A stretch of 64,000 nucleotides of DNA from Metabacillus indicus LMG 22858 (lineage in GTDB: Bacteria; Bacillota; Bacilli; Bacillales; Bacillaceae). Positions 52,591 to 63,024 of the stretch are shown here, piece by piece; position 1 is the first letter of the stretch; every line of letters starts with the position of its first letter. The translations under genes and the position numbers were made by a program. The stretch spans positions 1,302,001 to 1,366,000 of the forward strand of contig NZ_JGVU02000002.1 of NCBI RefSeq assembly GCF_000708755.2. The letters are read 5' to 3'. The notes under the pieces were generated by a model. It had not been told where the DNA came from, did no database searches, and worked only from the letters and a program-made list of their open reading frames with translations.

Positions 52591-52605
52591 TTATCTCATG
52601 AAAAT

Positions 52606-52629
52606 AAGAGTTCTTCCGAAGAACTCTTG
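52606..52629 (-). terminator. Terminator-like palindrome after mltG
   Basis: AAGAGTTCTTC / GAAGAACTCTT, 11-bp perfect arms with one central base, then ATTTTC on the minus strand, between mltG and trmR. Confidence 0.6.
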
Positions 52630-52726
52630 GCTGTATTTATCGTTTTGTTTATCTCTGTCTTTGCAACTCGATATATTTTACCACAATAGAAAAGGGAATG
52701 CGAATTTTTTCGCCTTCCCCAGTTTC

Positions 52727-53854
52727 TTATTTATTCGTGATGTGTTCAGCTTTTGCTTTGTTATGTTCTGCAAGTGTTTTTGTGAAGATCACTTCGCCTT
52801 TTTTCGTTGCGAGGAAGTAGAGATAGTCCGTCTTGGCAGGCTCAATTGCCGCCTTCAGTGACTGGCTTCCCGGATTTGCAATCGGTCCCGGCGGAAGTCC
52901 CTGTACTTTGTACGTATTGTAGGGTGATTCTACTTCAAGATCTTTGTAATACACGCGGTCTTTATGCTCTCCAAGTGCATAAAGCACGGTAGGATCAGTC
53001 TGAAGCGGCATTTTTTTGCTGATCCGGTTATAAAAAACGCTTGATATCTTTTCTCTGTCAGCTGACTGGGTCGCTTCTTCTTCGATGAGAGATGCCATCG
53101 TCAAAAATCTGTGAACCGGCATGTTTTTTTCTTCCAGCTGGTCTGCATAAGGCTTGACCACTTCATCTGTTTTCTTGATCATTTCTTCTAGAATCAGATC
53201 AAGCGGAGGTTTTTCCTCATAAAACGGATAAGTTGCAGGATAAAAATAGCCTTCAAGCGGGTACTTAATATCCTGGCCGTAGATTTCTTTTGTCACGGTT
53301 TCCGGGTATTTTTTCTGCATAGCCGAAATAAATTCTTTGCTGTTCATTCTGTTCAGCACTTCTTTTTCAGGGTAGCCGGAGTGCTTGGCAACCTGTGCTG
53401 CAATCTGTGTGAGCTGAATGCCTTCAGGAACGGGAATCTGAAATACAACGTCTGTTATAACCCGGCCTGATTTGAGGCTTGCGATAATGTCTTCAAGTTC
53501 CATCGATGGGGTAAGTTTATAGTCACCCGCCTGAAAACCTGATTCGTTTTTAAATTTCACATAGTATTTGAAAACCCGTTTATCTTTAATAATCTTTTCT
53601 TCTTCCAGAATAGCCGCAATGGATGAGACAGATGAACCTATAGGTATCGTTACATTCACTGCTTTTTTATCTGTTTCATCAGCCGGCTCCAGCGCGGATT
53701 TGATATATAAATAGCCTCCGCCGATCAGCCCTGTCATAGCTATAAGCAGCACAGCGACAACAATCAGGACAATCTTCCGGATGACTCTTGCTTCCTGCTG
53801 TTTTTCCAGGAGTTTGTGCTGCAATGTATGTTTGTTCGAATCTCCCTCTGACAT
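52727..53854 (-). CDS. mltG: Endolytic peptidoglycan transglycosylase MltG
   Basis: A 375-residue YceG-like protein: membrane helix (about 25-50), LysM-like subdomain (about 65-150) and catalytic domain with SLIEEEATQSADREKI (catalytic Glu) and MPLQTDPTVLYALG. It cuts nascent glycan strands. Its B. subtilis counterpart is yrrL. Confidence 0.95.
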   Translation of the reverse strand: MSEGDSNKHTLQHKLLEKQQEARVIRKIVLIVVAVLLIAMTGLIGGGYLYIKSALEPADETDKKAVNVTIPIGSSVSSIAAILEEEKIIKDKRVFKYYVKFKNESGFQAGDYKLTPSMELEDIIASLKSGRVITDVVFQIPVPEGIQLTQIAAQVAKHSGYPEKEVLNRMNSKEFISAMQKKYPETVTKEIYGQDIKYPLEGYFYPATYPFYEEKPPLDLILEEMIKKTDEVVKPYADQLEEKNMPVHRFLTMASLIEEEATQSADREKISSVFYNRISKKMPLQTDPTVLYALGEHKDRVYYKDLEVESPYNTYKVQGLPPGPIANPGSQSLKAAIEPAKTDYLYFLATKKGEVIFTKTLAEHNKAKAEHITNK

Positions 53855-54017
53855 TATGGACGAGCTCCCCCTTTCATCATCATGATTATACTACATAATG
53901 ACCATTTTTTCGCCAAATTCCACCACATTTTTACGGGAGCGCCTGTTCCATCCCGCACAAACAGAGAATTTCAAGTTCTTCTTTGTCAAGAGTGTTCCCT
54001 TAATACGGTTTAAAAAG

Positions 54018-54056
54018 CAAAAAAAAATAAACCGTCAAATGACGGTTTACTTTTTA
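54018..54056 (-). terminator. Terminator of yrrK-yrzB
   Basis: AAACCGTCA / TGACGGTTT arms and nine T residues on the minus strand, just after the yrzB stop. Confidence 0.92.
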
Positions 54057-54065
54057 TCTGACGAT

Positions 54066-54353
54066 TTAGTTTTCTTCCTCTTCGTTGTCAAGGAATGTAT
54101 TCAGCATTTCTTCTACAAGATCCCACTCTTCTTCTGTTTCGATCGGAGCAAGTTCCCCGTCCACGCCGTCTGCAGTAGGCTCGAAGCTTGATGCATGAAT
54201 TTCGATTTCTTCCTCGTCATCCTGTTCGCCAAGCGGATAGTAAAGGACGTAAGACTTTCCGAACTCCTCAGAAGCGAAAGTGAAAAGAATTTCGCAAAGC
54301 TGCTCGTTGCCGTTTTCGTCTACTACTGTAATTTGTTTTTCTCCGTGTTCCAT
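54066..54353 (-). CDS. yrzB: DUF1292 protein YrzB
   Basis: A 95-residue very acidic protein with [20 protein letters not shown] and [18 protein letters not shown]. Start chosen at 54353 with GAGGTGA upstream. Function unknown; conserved after yrrK in the yrzL-yrrK-yrzB series. Confidence 0.94.
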   Translation of the reverse strand: MEHGEKQITVVDENGNEQLCEILFTFASEEFGKSYVLYYPLGEQDDEEEIEIHASSFEPTADGVDGELAPIETEEEWDLVEEMLNTFLDNEEEEN

Positions 54354-54384
54354 GTAAGTCACCTCATCTATAGTTTGCTGCCTG

Positions 54385-54801
54385 TTAGTTCAGGCTGTCA
54401 AGATAGCCCTGAAGGATCATGACGGCAGCCATTTTATCAATTACCTTTTTTCTCTTTTTTCTGCTGACATCCGCTGAGAGCAGAACACGTTCTGCAGCCA
54501 TCGTGGATAATCGTTCATCCCAGAGGATGACCGGGATGCCGAAGGTTTTCTCAAGCTTTGATGCAAACCTCTGGCTTGCTTCTCCCCTTGGTCCGACCGT
54601 TCCATTCATGTTCTTTGGAAAACCGAGGACAAATTTCTCTGCATGATGCTCATTTACAATCTGAGTCAGCCTGGGAAGTCCAAAATTCCCTGCTGTTTCA
54701 TCAATCTTGATTGTCTCGATTCCCTGTGCTGTCCAGCCAAGTTCATCGCTGACAGCGACTCCGATTGTTTTGGAGCCATAGTCAAGCCCGATAATTCGCA
54801 T
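54385..54801 (-). CDS. yrrK: YqgF/RuvX-family nuclease-like protein (YrrK)
   Basis: A 138-residue RNase H-fold protein, [20 protein letters not shown] at the start and [11 protein letters not shown] near 100, with acidic catalytic candidates. The E. coli relative processes the 5' end of pre-16S rRNA. Start at 54801 with GAGAGG upstream, two bases after yrzL. Confidence 0.95.
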   Translation of the reverse strand: MRIIGLDYGSKTIGVAVSDELGWTAQGIETIKIDETAGNFGLPRLTQIVNEHHAEKFVLGFPKNMNGTVGPRGEASQRFASKLEKTFGIPVILWDERLSTMAAERVLLSADVSRKKRKKVIDKMAAVMILQGYLDSLN

Positions 54802-54802
54802 A

Positions 54803-55069
54803 TTAATCCTCTCTATGATGGTGTAAGTACGATTTGACCAATTCCTCAATGAGTTCGTCGCGCTCAAGCTTGCGGATTAAATTTCTTGCATCGCGATGCC
54901 GCGGGATATAAGCAGGATCTCCGGAGAGAAGGTAGCCGACGATCTGATTGATCGGGTTATACCCTTTTTCCTTTAAGGCATCATAAACAGTGAACAGCAC
55001 TTCATTTACGTTCGTCTCCACTGCTTCCTCAGAAAAATTAAACTTCATTGTTTTGTCAAAGGAACTCAT
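54803..55069 (-). CDS. yrzL: IreB-family regulatory protein YrzL
   Basis: An 88-residue protein with [19 protein letters not shown] and the highly conserved [20 protein letters not shown]. IreB in enterococci is a substrate of the Ser/Thr kinase IreK. Start chosen at 55069 after AGAGGTG. Leads the yrzL-yrrK-yrzB operon downstream of alaS. Confidence 0.95.
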   Translation of the reverse strand: MSSFDKTMKFNFSEEAVETNVNEVLFTVYDALKEKGYNPINQIVGYLLSGDPAYIPRHRDARNLIRKLERDELIEELVKSYLHHHRED

Positions 55070-55180
55070 CACACGCACCTCTTTCCCAGATTCGCTGTTT
55101 GAATCTGCTTGTCCATTCTTATTACCATTCTACACTAAGTATGGAAATTATAAAACGGATTTCCCTTGCAGGAAGAAAAA

Positions 55181-57814
55181 TCAGACAGTTTTCATCCATT
55201 CTGAAGCATATTCCAGAGCGCTTTCAAGCTTTTCAGGTTCTTTTCCGCCTGCCTGAGCCATATCCGGACGTCCGCCGCCGCTTCCGCCGCAGCGTGCCGC
55301 TACTTCTTTGATCAGTTTGCCGGAATGATAGCCTTTCTTGACTAAATCGCCTGTAACACCAGCTGCAAGACTGACTTTCCCGTCATGGGCCGCACCCAGA
55401 ATGACAACCGCTGATCCAAGTTTCTGCTTCAGCTCATCCACCATAGAACGCAGGCTGTTCATGTCTTTTGCACTTACCTTGCTTGCAAGCAGGGTGACTC
55501 CGTCAATTTCCGCAGCCTGGCTCAGTAAGCTTCCAGCTTCTACGTTACCCAGTTTTGCTGTCAATGATTCATTCTCCCTTTGAAGAGAACGAACTTCTAA
55601 AAGCAGGGCGTCAACACGGTTTGCAGCATCTTTCGGGCTTGATTTAAGTTTACCTGCAACGTCTGAAAGGATAGAAAGCTGATCTTTAACAAGCTGGTAT
55701 GCGCCTTGTCCTGTTACAGCTTCAATTCTTCGGGTTCCGGCGCCAATTCCTGATTCAGCCACAAGTTTAAACATGCCGATGGACGCTGTATTGTCAACAT
55801 GGCAGCCTCCGCAAAGCTCAAGGCTGTAATCGCCGACTTGAACGACACGGACAATATCTCCGTATTTCTCGCCGAACAGAGCCATTGCACCCATTTCTTT
55901 TGCTTCAGCAATCGGCTTAAGCTCAATATTCACTCCGATGCTTTTCCAGATCTGTTCATTGACGATCTGTTCAATTTGCTCAAGTTCCTCAGGCTGCACC
56001 TGACCGAAATGAGAGAAGTCAAAGCGGAGTCTTTCTCCTGTTACAAGAGAGCCTGCCTGATTGACATGTCCTCCAAGGACATCTTTAAGAGCCTGGTGCA
56101 AAAGATGTGTCGCTGTATGATTTTTAATAACGGCACTGCGTGTTTTTTCATCAACAGAAGCTGTTACCTCGTCATTTGTTTTCACTGTCCCGCTAACAAC
56201 AAAGGCCGTATGAAGGTTCTGGCCGTTTGGAGCTTTTTGGACATGCTTGACCTGAAGCTTAACAGCTTCACTTTCAATTGTGCCCTCATCTGCAATCTGT
56301 CCGCCGCTCTCTGCATAAAACGGCGTTTCATTCAGAATCAGCTGAACTTCTTCTCCTTCATGCGCTTCACTGATGATCTCGCCGTTTTTCAAAAGAACGG
56401 AAACAGAAGCTTTTGCTGTAAGGCTGCTGTAGCCGACAAACGTGCTGTCTGCTTTAATTTCTCCGAGCACTCCGCCCTGAACCTGCATGGAATCAACATC
56501 CTGCCTTGCAGCACGTGCCCGCTCGCGCTGGCCTTCCATCTCTCTTTTGAAGCCTTCATGGTCGATTTCCATCTGCTCTTCCTGTGCATATTCCTCTGTT
56601 AATTCAACAGGGAATCCGTACGTATCGTAGAGACGGAATACATCCGCACCAGGAATGACTGAGCTGCCTTTAGCTTTTTGGGCTTTGACCACTTCTGATA
56701 GAATTGCCAGGCCGTCATTCAGTGTTTCATGGAAACGTTCTTCTTCGTTTTTGATCACCTTTTGGATAAATTCTGTTTTCGCCTGCACTTCCGGATAAAA
56801 ATCAACCATAATTTCTCCGACAACCGGAACGAGTTCATACATGAACGGGCGGTTGATGGAGAGCTTTTTAGCATACCTCACAGCACGGCGGAGAAGGCGT
56901 CTAAGTACATAGCCGCGGCCTTCGTTAGAAGGAAGCGCTCCGTCACCGACTGCGAATGTCACTGTCCGGATATGATCGGCAATCACTTTGAAGGCTTCAT
57001 CTTTCTCAGCATCCACGCGGTATTTTTCGCCAGATGCGTTTTCTGTTGCACCAATGATCGGCATGAACAGATCTGTATCGAAGTTAGTCGGCACATCCTG
57101 AATGACCGAAACCATCCGCTCAAGGCCCATGCCTGTATCAATGTTTTTCTTAGGCAGTGGAGTATACGTTCCGTCTGAATTATGGTTGAACTCAGAGAAC
57201 ACAAGGTTCCACACTTCAAGATAGCGCTCATTTTCACCGCCAGGATAAAGCTCAGGGTCCTGCGGGTCATTTCCGTATGATTCTCCTCTATCGTAGAAAA
57301 TCTCTGTATTCGGTCCGCTCGGGCCTTCTCCGATATCCCAGAAGTTGCCCTCCAAGCGGATAATACGCTCTTCCGGAACACCGATTTTGTCTTTCCAGAT
57401 CAGGAACGCTTCATCATCTTCCGGATGAATTGTAACCGAAAGCTTCTCAGGGTCAAAACCGATCCAGTTCTTGTCCGTAAGAAATTCCCAAGCCCATTCA
57501 ATCGCCTCTACTTTGAAGTAGTCGCCGATGGAAAAGTTGCCGAGCATTTCAAAAAACGTATGATGACGAGCCGTTTTTCCGACGTTTTCAATGTCATTTG
57601 TGCGGATTGATTTCTGGGCGTTGCAAATTCTCGGATTTGCAGGAATCACCCGGCCATCAAAGTATTTTTTTAATGTAGCAACCCCGCTGTTGATCCATAA
57701 AAGAGACGGATCTTCATGCGGCACGAGAGATGCACTTGGTTCCACTGCATGCCCTTTTTCTTTAAAGAAGTCCAAGAACATTTGGCGTACTTGCGCTGAG
57801 GTTAGTGTTTTCAT
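55181..57814 (-). CDS. alaS: Alanyl-tRNA synthetase
   Basis: An 877-residue class II synthetase. Catalytic core (1-460) with [20 protein letters not shown], editing domain (about 550-720) with zinc-binding HTATHLLHQ and CGGCHVDNT, and C-terminal C-Ala domain ending in the Gly-rich [15 protein letters not shown]. It charges tRNA-Ala and clears mischarged Gly and Ser. Controlled by a T-box leader. Confidence 0.98.
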   Translation of the reverse strand: MKTLTSAQVRQMFLDFFKEKGHAVEPSASLVPHEDPSLLWINSGVATLKKYFDGRVIPANPRICNAQKSIRTNDIENVGKTARHHTFFEMLGNFSIGDYFKVEAIEWAWEFLTDKNWIGFDPEKLSVTIHPEDDEAFLIWKDKIGVPEERIIRLEGNFWDIGEGPSGPNTEIFYDRGESYGNDPQDPELYPGGENERYLEVWNLVFSEFNHNSDGTYTPLPKKNIDTGMGLERMVSVIQDVPTNFDTDLFMPIIGATENASGEKYRVDAEKDEAFKVIADHIRTVTFAVGDGALPSNEGRGYVLRRLLRRAVRYAKKLSINRPFMYELVPVVGEIMVDFYPEVQAKTEFIQKVIKNEEERFHETLNDGLAILSEVVKAQKAKGSSVIPGADVFRLYDTYGFPVELTEEYAQEEQMEIDHEGFKREMEGQRERARAARQDVDSMQVQGGVLGEIKADSTFVGYSSLTAKASVSVLLKNGEIISEAHEGEEVQLILNETPFYAESGGQIADEGTIESEAVKLQVKHVQKAPNGQNLHTAFVVSGTVKTNDEVTASVDEKTRSAVIKNHTATHLLHQALKDVLGGHVNQAGSLVTGERLRFDFSHFGQVQPEELEQIEQIVNEQIWKSIGVNIELKPIAEAKEMGAMALFGEKYGDIVRVVQVGDYSLELCGGCHVDNTASIGMFKLVAESGIGAGTRRIEAVTGQGAYQLVKDQLSILSDVAGKLKSSPKDAANRVDALLLEVRSLQRENESLTAKLGNVEAGSLLSQAAEIDGVTLLASKVSAKDMNSLRSMVDELKQKLGSAVVILGAAHDGKVSLAAGVTGDLVKKGYHSGKLIKEVAARCGGSGGGRPDMAQAGGKEPEKLESALEYASEWMKTV

Positions 57815-57841
57815 CTTTGTTCCTCCTTTTAAATGTCTGCA

Positions 57842-58106
57842 AATAAAAAACTCCCGCCTCTGTGAAAATCACGCTTGATTTTCACAGGGACGAGAGATTG
57901 CTCGCGGTACCACCCTGATTATAGACATAATAGTCCATCACTTCATTAAAACCGTAACGTGGTTTCACCGGCAGGGTTTGCCTGCACTCCGGAATAGCCT
58001 TCTGTTTCCCTTCACCTCAGAGCTCTCTCAGCGTACAAGCCCCTCTCTTGTCAGATGGTCTGAAACATACTCGTTCCTTCATCGTTTTCCTATTTGCGCT
58101 TTATAC
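57842..58106 (-). promoter_or_regulatory. T-box riboswitch of alaS
   Basis: The conserved AGGGTGGTACCGCG motif lies at 57903-57916 on the minus strand, followed by the terminator hairpin: a long stem with CTGTGAAAATCA / TGATTTTCACAG arms and a T run at about 57842-57895. The leader of about 290 bases should read uncharged tRNA-Ala. I did not fix the specifier codon; GCN near the 5' part is expected. Confidence 0.95.
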
Positions 58107-58111
58107 GCTGA

Positions 58112-58140
58112 ATTATAGTTTAACGCCAACCCATTGTCAA
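58112..58140 (-). promoter_or_regulatory. Sigma-A promoter of alaS
   Basis: Perfect TTGACA (58135-58140), 17-base spacer and perfect TATAAT (58112-58117) on the minus strand. The -35 overlaps the yrrI stop codon. Confidence 0.93.
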
Positions 58141-59198
58141 TGCTGTCTTCTCAGCTGCATGAGATGCATGAGTGTGACTTTCAGCACAGCAAGCAACGGT
58201 ACAGCCAGAATCAGCCCGACGATGCCGGCTATTTCACCGCCGGCAAGCAAAGCAAGCATAATCACAATCGGATGCATGTGAAGGCTTCTCCCGACGATCA
58301 GCGGACCGAGAATGTTCCCTTCAATAAACTGCAGCGTGAAAATAATGGCCGCAACAATCAAGACGGTGTTTACAGACATCGATGCAGCAATAATGACAGC
58401 CGGAATGGCTCCGATGACAGGCCCAAAATACGGGATGACATTCGTAACACCAATCAGAATTCCGATAACGAGCGGATACTTAATATCAAAAAACCAAAGA
58501 GAAACAAACGCAAGAAGTCCAATAATCACACAGACGAGCAGCTGTCCTCTTATATAGCTTCCAAGCGACTGATCCACATCTCTGACAAATACGGAAGCCT
58601 CCGCTCTCCATCTTTTAGGAGTCAAATACCAGGCTGCTTTTTTCAGCTGCTCATAATCCTTCAGCATATAAAAAACCAGAAATGGAATCAGCGCGAGAAC
58701 CAGGACGTAATCAACAGCCTTGCCCAGACTGCTCAGAATTTTATCAATCCAGTATGAAAACCAGGCTTCAACATTCTGAAATCCCTCTTCAATCCTTGTG
58801 TGTATTTCATCAGGGAACCGGTCCGTCTGGGTGTGAACCATCTCAAGCCAGCCCTGGTATTTCTGCTCAAGCACAGGAAAACTGGCCGACAATTCCTTCA
58901 GCTGAATAATCATCACCGGAATGCCTTTATAGAGGCCGTAGCCGACACCGCCAAAGAACAGGGTGTAGATGATCAGGATGGAAAGTGTCCGCGGAACACC
59001 TGTAGAGTGGAGCTTTTCAATGACCGGATGCAGCAAGTATGTAATAAAGCCTGCAATTAAAAAAGGGATCAGGATGGCCTTTATCATCATGTACAAAGGA
59101 TCCCACAGTACTCTCAGCTTCATAAAGAGAAAAACAGAAAGCAGGATCAGAAGGAATATTGCGATTCTAAGCAGCCATTTGACATATCGTTCTCTCAA
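58137..59198 (-). CDS. yrrI: AI-2E family transporter (YrrI)
   Basis: A 353-residue membrane protein with about seven helices, typical of the PF01594 permeases: the PVIEKLHSTGVPRTLSILI loop and VIPYFGPVIGAIPAVIIA near residue 260. Substrate not predictable; AI-2 export, Na+/H+ antiport and other roles have been proposed for relatives. Confidence 0.9.
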   Translation of the reverse strand: MRERYVKWLLRIAIFLLILLSVFLFMKLRVLWDPLYMMIKAILIPFLIAGFITYLLHPVIEKLHSTGVPRTLSILIIYTLFFGGVGYGLYKGIPVMIIQLKELSASFPVLEQKYQGWLEMVHTQTDRFPDEIHTRIEEGFQNVEAWFSYWIDKILSSLGKAVDYVLVLALIPFLVFYMLKDYEQLKKAAWYLTPKRWRAEASVFVRDVDQSLGSYIRGQLLVCVIIGLLAFVSLWFFDIKYPLVIGILIGVTNVIPYFGPVIGAIPAVIIAASMSVNTVLIVAAIIFTLQFIEGNILGPLIVGRSLHMHPIVIMLALLAGGEIAGIVGLILAVPLLAVLKVTLMHLMQLRRQH

Positions 59199-59289
59199 GT
59201 TGCATCCCCTCCTCGTCTTTAGTTTGGTGATGGAGGGGGGAATTATTCATGGGCGGGAAAGAAGAATGAGTGCTTATTGTATTATGGCC

Positions 59290-59493
59290 GTTTGATTATA
59301 CCCGTTCTCTTGGACTACAGTCACAAGATTACCGCTGGGAGGGATGGGAGCTCGTACTCGTACCCGTTCCCTTTCGCTCCAGTCACTTGCTTTCCGCGGG
59401 GAGCGCCTGGAGCCTCCTCGCTTCGCTTGCGGGGTCTCCAGTGCTCTCTTAATCCCGCAGGAGTCAAGTGCCTTCCGCTACAGTCCACTGGAG
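59290..59493 (+). repeat. Modular repeat element without core (A-C form) plus a truncated extra A module
   Basis: About 59361-59493 starts CTTTCGCTCCAGTCACTTGC and ends AGTCCACTGGAG with A and C modules but no hairpin core. Upstream (about 59297-59340) is a second partial A (CAGTCACAAGATTACCGC) like the copy at 14510, suggesting nested insertion or recombination. Confidence 0.75.
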
Positions 59494-59559
59494 TTTTAAG
59501 TTGTTCTAGGTGCACTCTTTTCTGACCTTCTTTTTACCTGTTGTCCTATACTATTGAAG

Positions 59560-59745
59560 TTTGTATTTATAGGGATGCATTTTCGCTTTTTGGTACCCCA
59601 TATTTCCGCTGCACCTTTTTATGGGACAGCATTTTTTCTTTTTGCTCCCCTATATTTCCGCAACTTCATTTTATATGGATGCATTTTCGCTTTTTACTAC
59701 CCTATATTCCCGCTGCTCCTTTTTATACGGATGAATTCCCCTGTA
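59560..59745. repeat. Degenerate 52-bp tandem repeat, about 3.5 units
   Basis: GGATGCATTTT-type starts at 59573, 59624, 59677 and 59729 (spacings 51, 53, 52), each with a TATTTCCGC-like middle. T-rich, low information. Sequence is unrelated to the array at 22150, though the period is the same. Confidence 0.75.
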
Positions 59746-59797
59746 TCCAAAGCAAAAAAGCAGCCAGGTAATCTGACTGCTTTTCATCATGCGCGCA

Positions 59798-59902
59798 TCA
59801 GAATAGTTTCTTGATGCGTTTTTTCATTTTTTTCATGTCCCGCTTAGAAACGGAAACACGTCCAAGTAAATCTGTAAGCATTGAGGTCATTCGCCGGTTC
59901 AT
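59798..59902 (-). CDS. Small basic protein in the YrzQ/DUF3918 position
   Basis: A 34-residue ORF, MNRRMTSMLTDLLGRVSVSK, then a lysine-rich helix ending KKRIKKLF. GGGGG is seven bases before the ATG at 59902. Adjacent to the yrzR-like gene, so yrzQ-like by position; the overall sequence is too short to be sure. Confidence 0.6.
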   Translation of the reverse strand: MNRRMTSMLTDLLGRVSVSKRDMKKMKKRIKKLF

Positions 59903-59924
59903 ACTCATTTCCCCCTTGCTGCGT

Positions 59925-60116
59925 TTACATGCTGATTGTTCGGTCATCATCTGAGAAAAGATCATCAAGAGAACTTAAGGAACCGTCCTCTTCCACCTGG
60001 TGGGTGAAAATCTGTCCTTTAGATACAGACAGCTCTATGAAGCATCCCCAGCAGTAATACTGGTTTACGCCGATTTTGCCTATATCTTTGCTTTTGCAAT
60101 TCGGGCATTTCAACAA
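59925..60116 (-). CDS. yrzR: Zinc-ribbon small protein (YrzR-like)
   Basis: A 63-residue protein with CPNCKSKDIGK...YYCWGCFIEL, four cysteines of a zinc ribbon in the first 26 residues, then an acidic end. Function unknown. Lies between yrrD and the small basic ORF; the symbol is given from recalled position and sequence. Confidence 0.75.
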   Translation of the reverse strand: MLKCPNCKSKDIGKIGVNQYYCWGCFIELSVSKGQIFTHQVEEDGSLSSLDDLFSDDDRTISM

Positions 60117-60130
60117 TTTGGTGCACCTCG

Positions 60131-60631
60131 CTAATGAATAAAATCCATGACGATTGCATCTTTGCTGATCGTTAAAGTCCCCGGAGGATCAAGTTTCTTC
60201 TTTCCCTCCATCATGTCTGCAAAGAATCCGTCCGTCAGTTCATATGCTACAATGGTGCCCAAATGTTCAGAAAAATATACATCTGCGAGAAGACCAAGCT
60301 TCTCGCCCTCTGCAGAAAAAACCTCTTTGTATTGGATTCGGCGGCGTGATGTCAGGAAATAAGCTTCTCTGAATTCAGACAGCGATTTCAGCGTGCTTCT
60401 TCCTTTCATCATGATCCCGTCCTTGCCGATGGTGCAAATCGATTCACTCGGTACGATGCGCCCTTTTTTAAAAAAGCCTTTTTCATGCAGCAAAAGTCCG
60501 GTGAAACGGCCGTTTTTATCAAGACATGCATCACATACATACCCTGCTATATACCCGTCTTCCAGATCGACTACAGGAAGGCCTCTGAGCTCTGTGAATG
60601 TCCGCAGGAGAAACTCCCCCTTTCCGAACAC
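60131..60631 (-). CDS. yrrD: PRC-barrel domain protein YrrD
   Basis: A 166-residue protein with two PRC-barrel units: FTELRGLPVVDLEDGYIAG at 11-30, and a second around 95-160 starting YKEVFSAEGEKLGLLADVYF. PRC barrels act in RNA processing or as small-molecule scaffolds; no function is known for YrrD. Overlaps nothing but directly follows recD2. Confidence 0.9.
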   Translation of the reverse strand: MFGKGEFLLRTFTELRGLPVVDLEDGYIAGYVCDACLDKNGRFTGLLLHEKGFFKKGRIVPSESICTIGKDGIMMKGRSTLKSLSEFREAYFLTSRRRIQYKEVFSAEGEKLGLLADVYFSEHLGTIVAYELTDGFFADMMEGKKKLDPPGTLTISKDAIVMDFIH

Positions 60632-60633
60632 TC

Positions 60634-63009
60634 TTAGATTCTGCTGTCTTCCATAAAGTCATACGGGGTAATGCCTTCCATTCCGATCATGGCATCTGCC
60701 GCGCCGAATGGAAGCTCTGACTCGAGCTCCTGTTTTTCTTCCTGCTTTTGCGACAGCTTCATGCGAAGGGACGTCTGCCGGCTCAGATGATCGCGGTTTT
60801 CGATACCCCTGAGAAGCGCATCCTGCTCTCCGCAAAGAATCAGAAACTGCTTACTTCGGGTGATGGCCGTATAAATAAGGTTCCGCCTTAGCATCCGGTA
60901 GTAGCTCTTCACAACCGGCACAACCACAATAGGAAATTCGCTGCCCTGGGATTTATGGATGGAGCAGCAGAACGCGTGAGTAAACTGAGTAAAATCTGAT
61001 TTTGTATACGTCACTTCATTACCGTCAAAGGAAATGACGATCATATCTTCTTTTTCTGTGTTTTCCTTCGCATAAAAGATGGAGACAATCTCCCCGATAT
61101 CCCCGTTGTACACATTGCTTTCAGGCTGATTGACGAGCTGAAGCACTTTATCGCCTGAACGGTACACCGTTTCTCCAAACTTCATTTCACGCTTGCCGGA
61201 GGATTTCGGATTGAACAGCTCCTGCAGCATCACGTTCAGCTGGTCTATGCCTGCAGGACCCCTGTACATAGGAGCAAGAACCTGCACATCGCGTGCGGTA
61301 TACCCTTTCTTAATAGCATTCGCAATAACCTTTTCCACCACTTCTTTTACCTGCGTGCCGCTGCACCTGATAAAAGAACGGTCTTTCGTCGGGGCGGCAA
61401 GGTTTTCAGGAAGCCTCCCTTTTTTAATATCATGGGCAAGCTCAATAATGGATGATCCTTCTGCCTGTCTGTAAATATCCGTCAGTCGCACGACAGGAAC
61501 GGCATCCGACTCAAGCAGATCACGCAAAACCTGGCCGGGTCCAACAGAAGGCAGCTGATCTTCATCCCCTACCATAATCACCTGAATCTGTTCAGGCAGG
61601 GCTTTAAAAAGCTGATGGGCAATCCAGGTATCCACCATGGACATTTCATCGACAATCAGGAGCTTGGCCCCGATCGGATTGTCTTCGCCGTGGTCAAAGC
61701 CTTCTGCCCCGTTCCATTTCAGCAGCCTGTGAATCGTGACGGCAGGCAGTCCCGTCGCTTCTGTCATCCGCTTTGCAGCACGTCCGGTAGGCGCCACCAA
61801 TGAAATCGGAAAAGGCTCTTCTTTTTTATAATCCTTTGGGTCAAGAGAACACCCGTGCAGATCGGCATACAGCTCGACAATCCCCTTGATCACGGTCGTT
61901 TTTCCTGTTCCGGGTCCTCCTGTAAGAAGAAGCATCGGCGACATCAAGGCTGTCTGAATAGCCTCTTTCTGACTGGAAGCATACTGAACGTTCATCCGTT
62001 CCTCCAGGTTTCCAAGTGACAGGAGAAACTCTGACTCGGGAAAAAGACTGTCATACTCCGTTTGAAGAAGGACCCGTTGAATGCTTTTCACAAGCCCCTG
62101 CTCCGCAAAATAGAGCGATGGCAAGTACGTTCTGTCCTCTTCAATGATGATGCCTCTGTCTTCGGCCAGCTTAATAATCTGTGCTGAAATATCTGTTTCA
62201 ATCACTCTGATGTCACTGGACTGATTCAGGAGATCCATTGCTTTTACAATAAGCTGTTCGGTTGAAACATATGTATGGCCTTCCTGAAGGCAAAGGTGCT
62301 CAATCGTGTAAAAGCAGGCTGCTTTGATTCGCTCTGGATGGTTTCCCCCAAGCCCCATGCGGCTTCCCAGTTCATCTGCCCGCACAAACCCGATGCCTTC
62401 AATATCCTTTACGAGCTGAAACGGGTTCTCCTGGATGATCTGTACCGTTCTGTCCTGATAGGCCTGATAAATTTTCATGGACAACTGCGGGCCAAATCCG
62501 AGCTGGTTCAGGATAATCATGGCCTGTTCAAGTCCCTGGTGCTCCTTCAGCTGATCGAGTAGCAGTTTCGCCTTGTCTTTGCCAAGTTTCGGGACCTTAT
62601 CAAGAAGGGATGGATCCTCCATCATTTTTGAAATGGCCCCTTCTCCAAGCTCGTCCACAATGGCTTCGGCCGTTTTTCTCCCTATGCCTTTGAAAAGATC
62701 ACTTGATAGATACTGGATGACCCCGTCCCTTGTTTTAGGAATCTCTTTTCTGTAGTGCTCTGCCTGAAACTGCTGGCCGAATTTTGGATGCTGCGTGACC
62801 ATCCCAAAGAAGGTGTACGTTTCATCTTCATGCAGAAGCGGAAAATAGCCTGTCACGGTCATCTCTTTTTGATCAATATTTTCGCTCGTCTCAAGAACCT
62901 CCGTCTTCAGGACGGTGTAATGATTCTGCTCATTCTGAAAAATAACCGTGATGATTTTGCCTTTTAGAAACCGTTCCTGTTCCTGAAACAGATCCGCCTG
63001 TTGCTGCAC
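60634..63009 (-). CDS. recD2: ATP-dependent helicase RecD2
   Basis: A 791-residue SF1B 5'-3' helicase. N-terminal OB-like and HhH regions (GIGRKTAEAIVDELG near 108), Walker A GGPGTGKT at 364-371, DEMSMVD (Walker B), GDEDQLPSVGPG, and late motifs AFCCSIHKSQGSEF and YTAITRSKQFLILCG. RecD2 acts outside RecBCD in mismatch repair and replication-fork maintenance. Upstream neighbour is a TPR gene; 15 bases between them. Confidence 0.95.
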   Translation of the reverse strand: MQQQADLFQEQERFLKGKIITVIFQNEQNHYTVLKTEVLETSENIDQKEMTVTGYFPLLHEDETYTFFGMVTQHPKFGQQFQAEHYRKEIPKTRDGVIQYLSSDLFKGIGRKTAEAIVDELGEGAISKMMEDPSLLDKVPKLGKDKAKLLLDQLKEHQGLEQAMIILNQLGFGPQLSMKIYQAYQDRTVQIIQENPFQLVKDIEGIGFVRADELGSRMGLGGNHPERIKAACFYTIEHLCLQEGHTYVSTEQLIVKAMDLLNQSSDIRVIETDISAQIIKLAEDRGIIIEEDRTYLPSLYFAEQGLVKSIQRVLLQTEYDSLFPESEFLLSLGNLEERMNVQYASSQKEAIQTALMSPMLLLTGGPGTGKTTVIKGIVELYADLHGCSLDPKDYKKEEPFPISLVAPTGRAAKRMTEATGLPAVTIHRLLKWNGAEGFDHGEDNPIGAKLLIVDEMSMVDTWIAHQLFKALPEQIQVIMVGDEDQLPSVGPGQVLRDLLESDAVPVVRLTDIYRQAEGSSIIELAHDIKKGRLPENLAAPTKDRSFIRCSGTQVKEVVEKVIANAIKKGYTARDVQVLAPMYRGPAGIDQLNVMLQELFNPKSSGKREMKFGETVYRSGDKVLQLVNQPESNVYNGDIGEIVSIFYAKENTEKEDMIVISFDGNEVTYTKSDFTQFTHAFCCSIHKSQGSEFPIVVVPVVKSYYRMLRRNLIYTAITRSKQFLILCGEQDALLRGIENRDHLSRQTSLRMKLSQKQEEKQELESELPFGAADAMIGMEGITPYDFMEDSRI

Positions 63010-63024
63010 AAGATCTCCTCCCCG

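Noticed and set aside
55799-56602. 267-codon plus-strand ORF within alaS
   Set aside because: Antisense shadow of alaS with irregular composition and no start signals.
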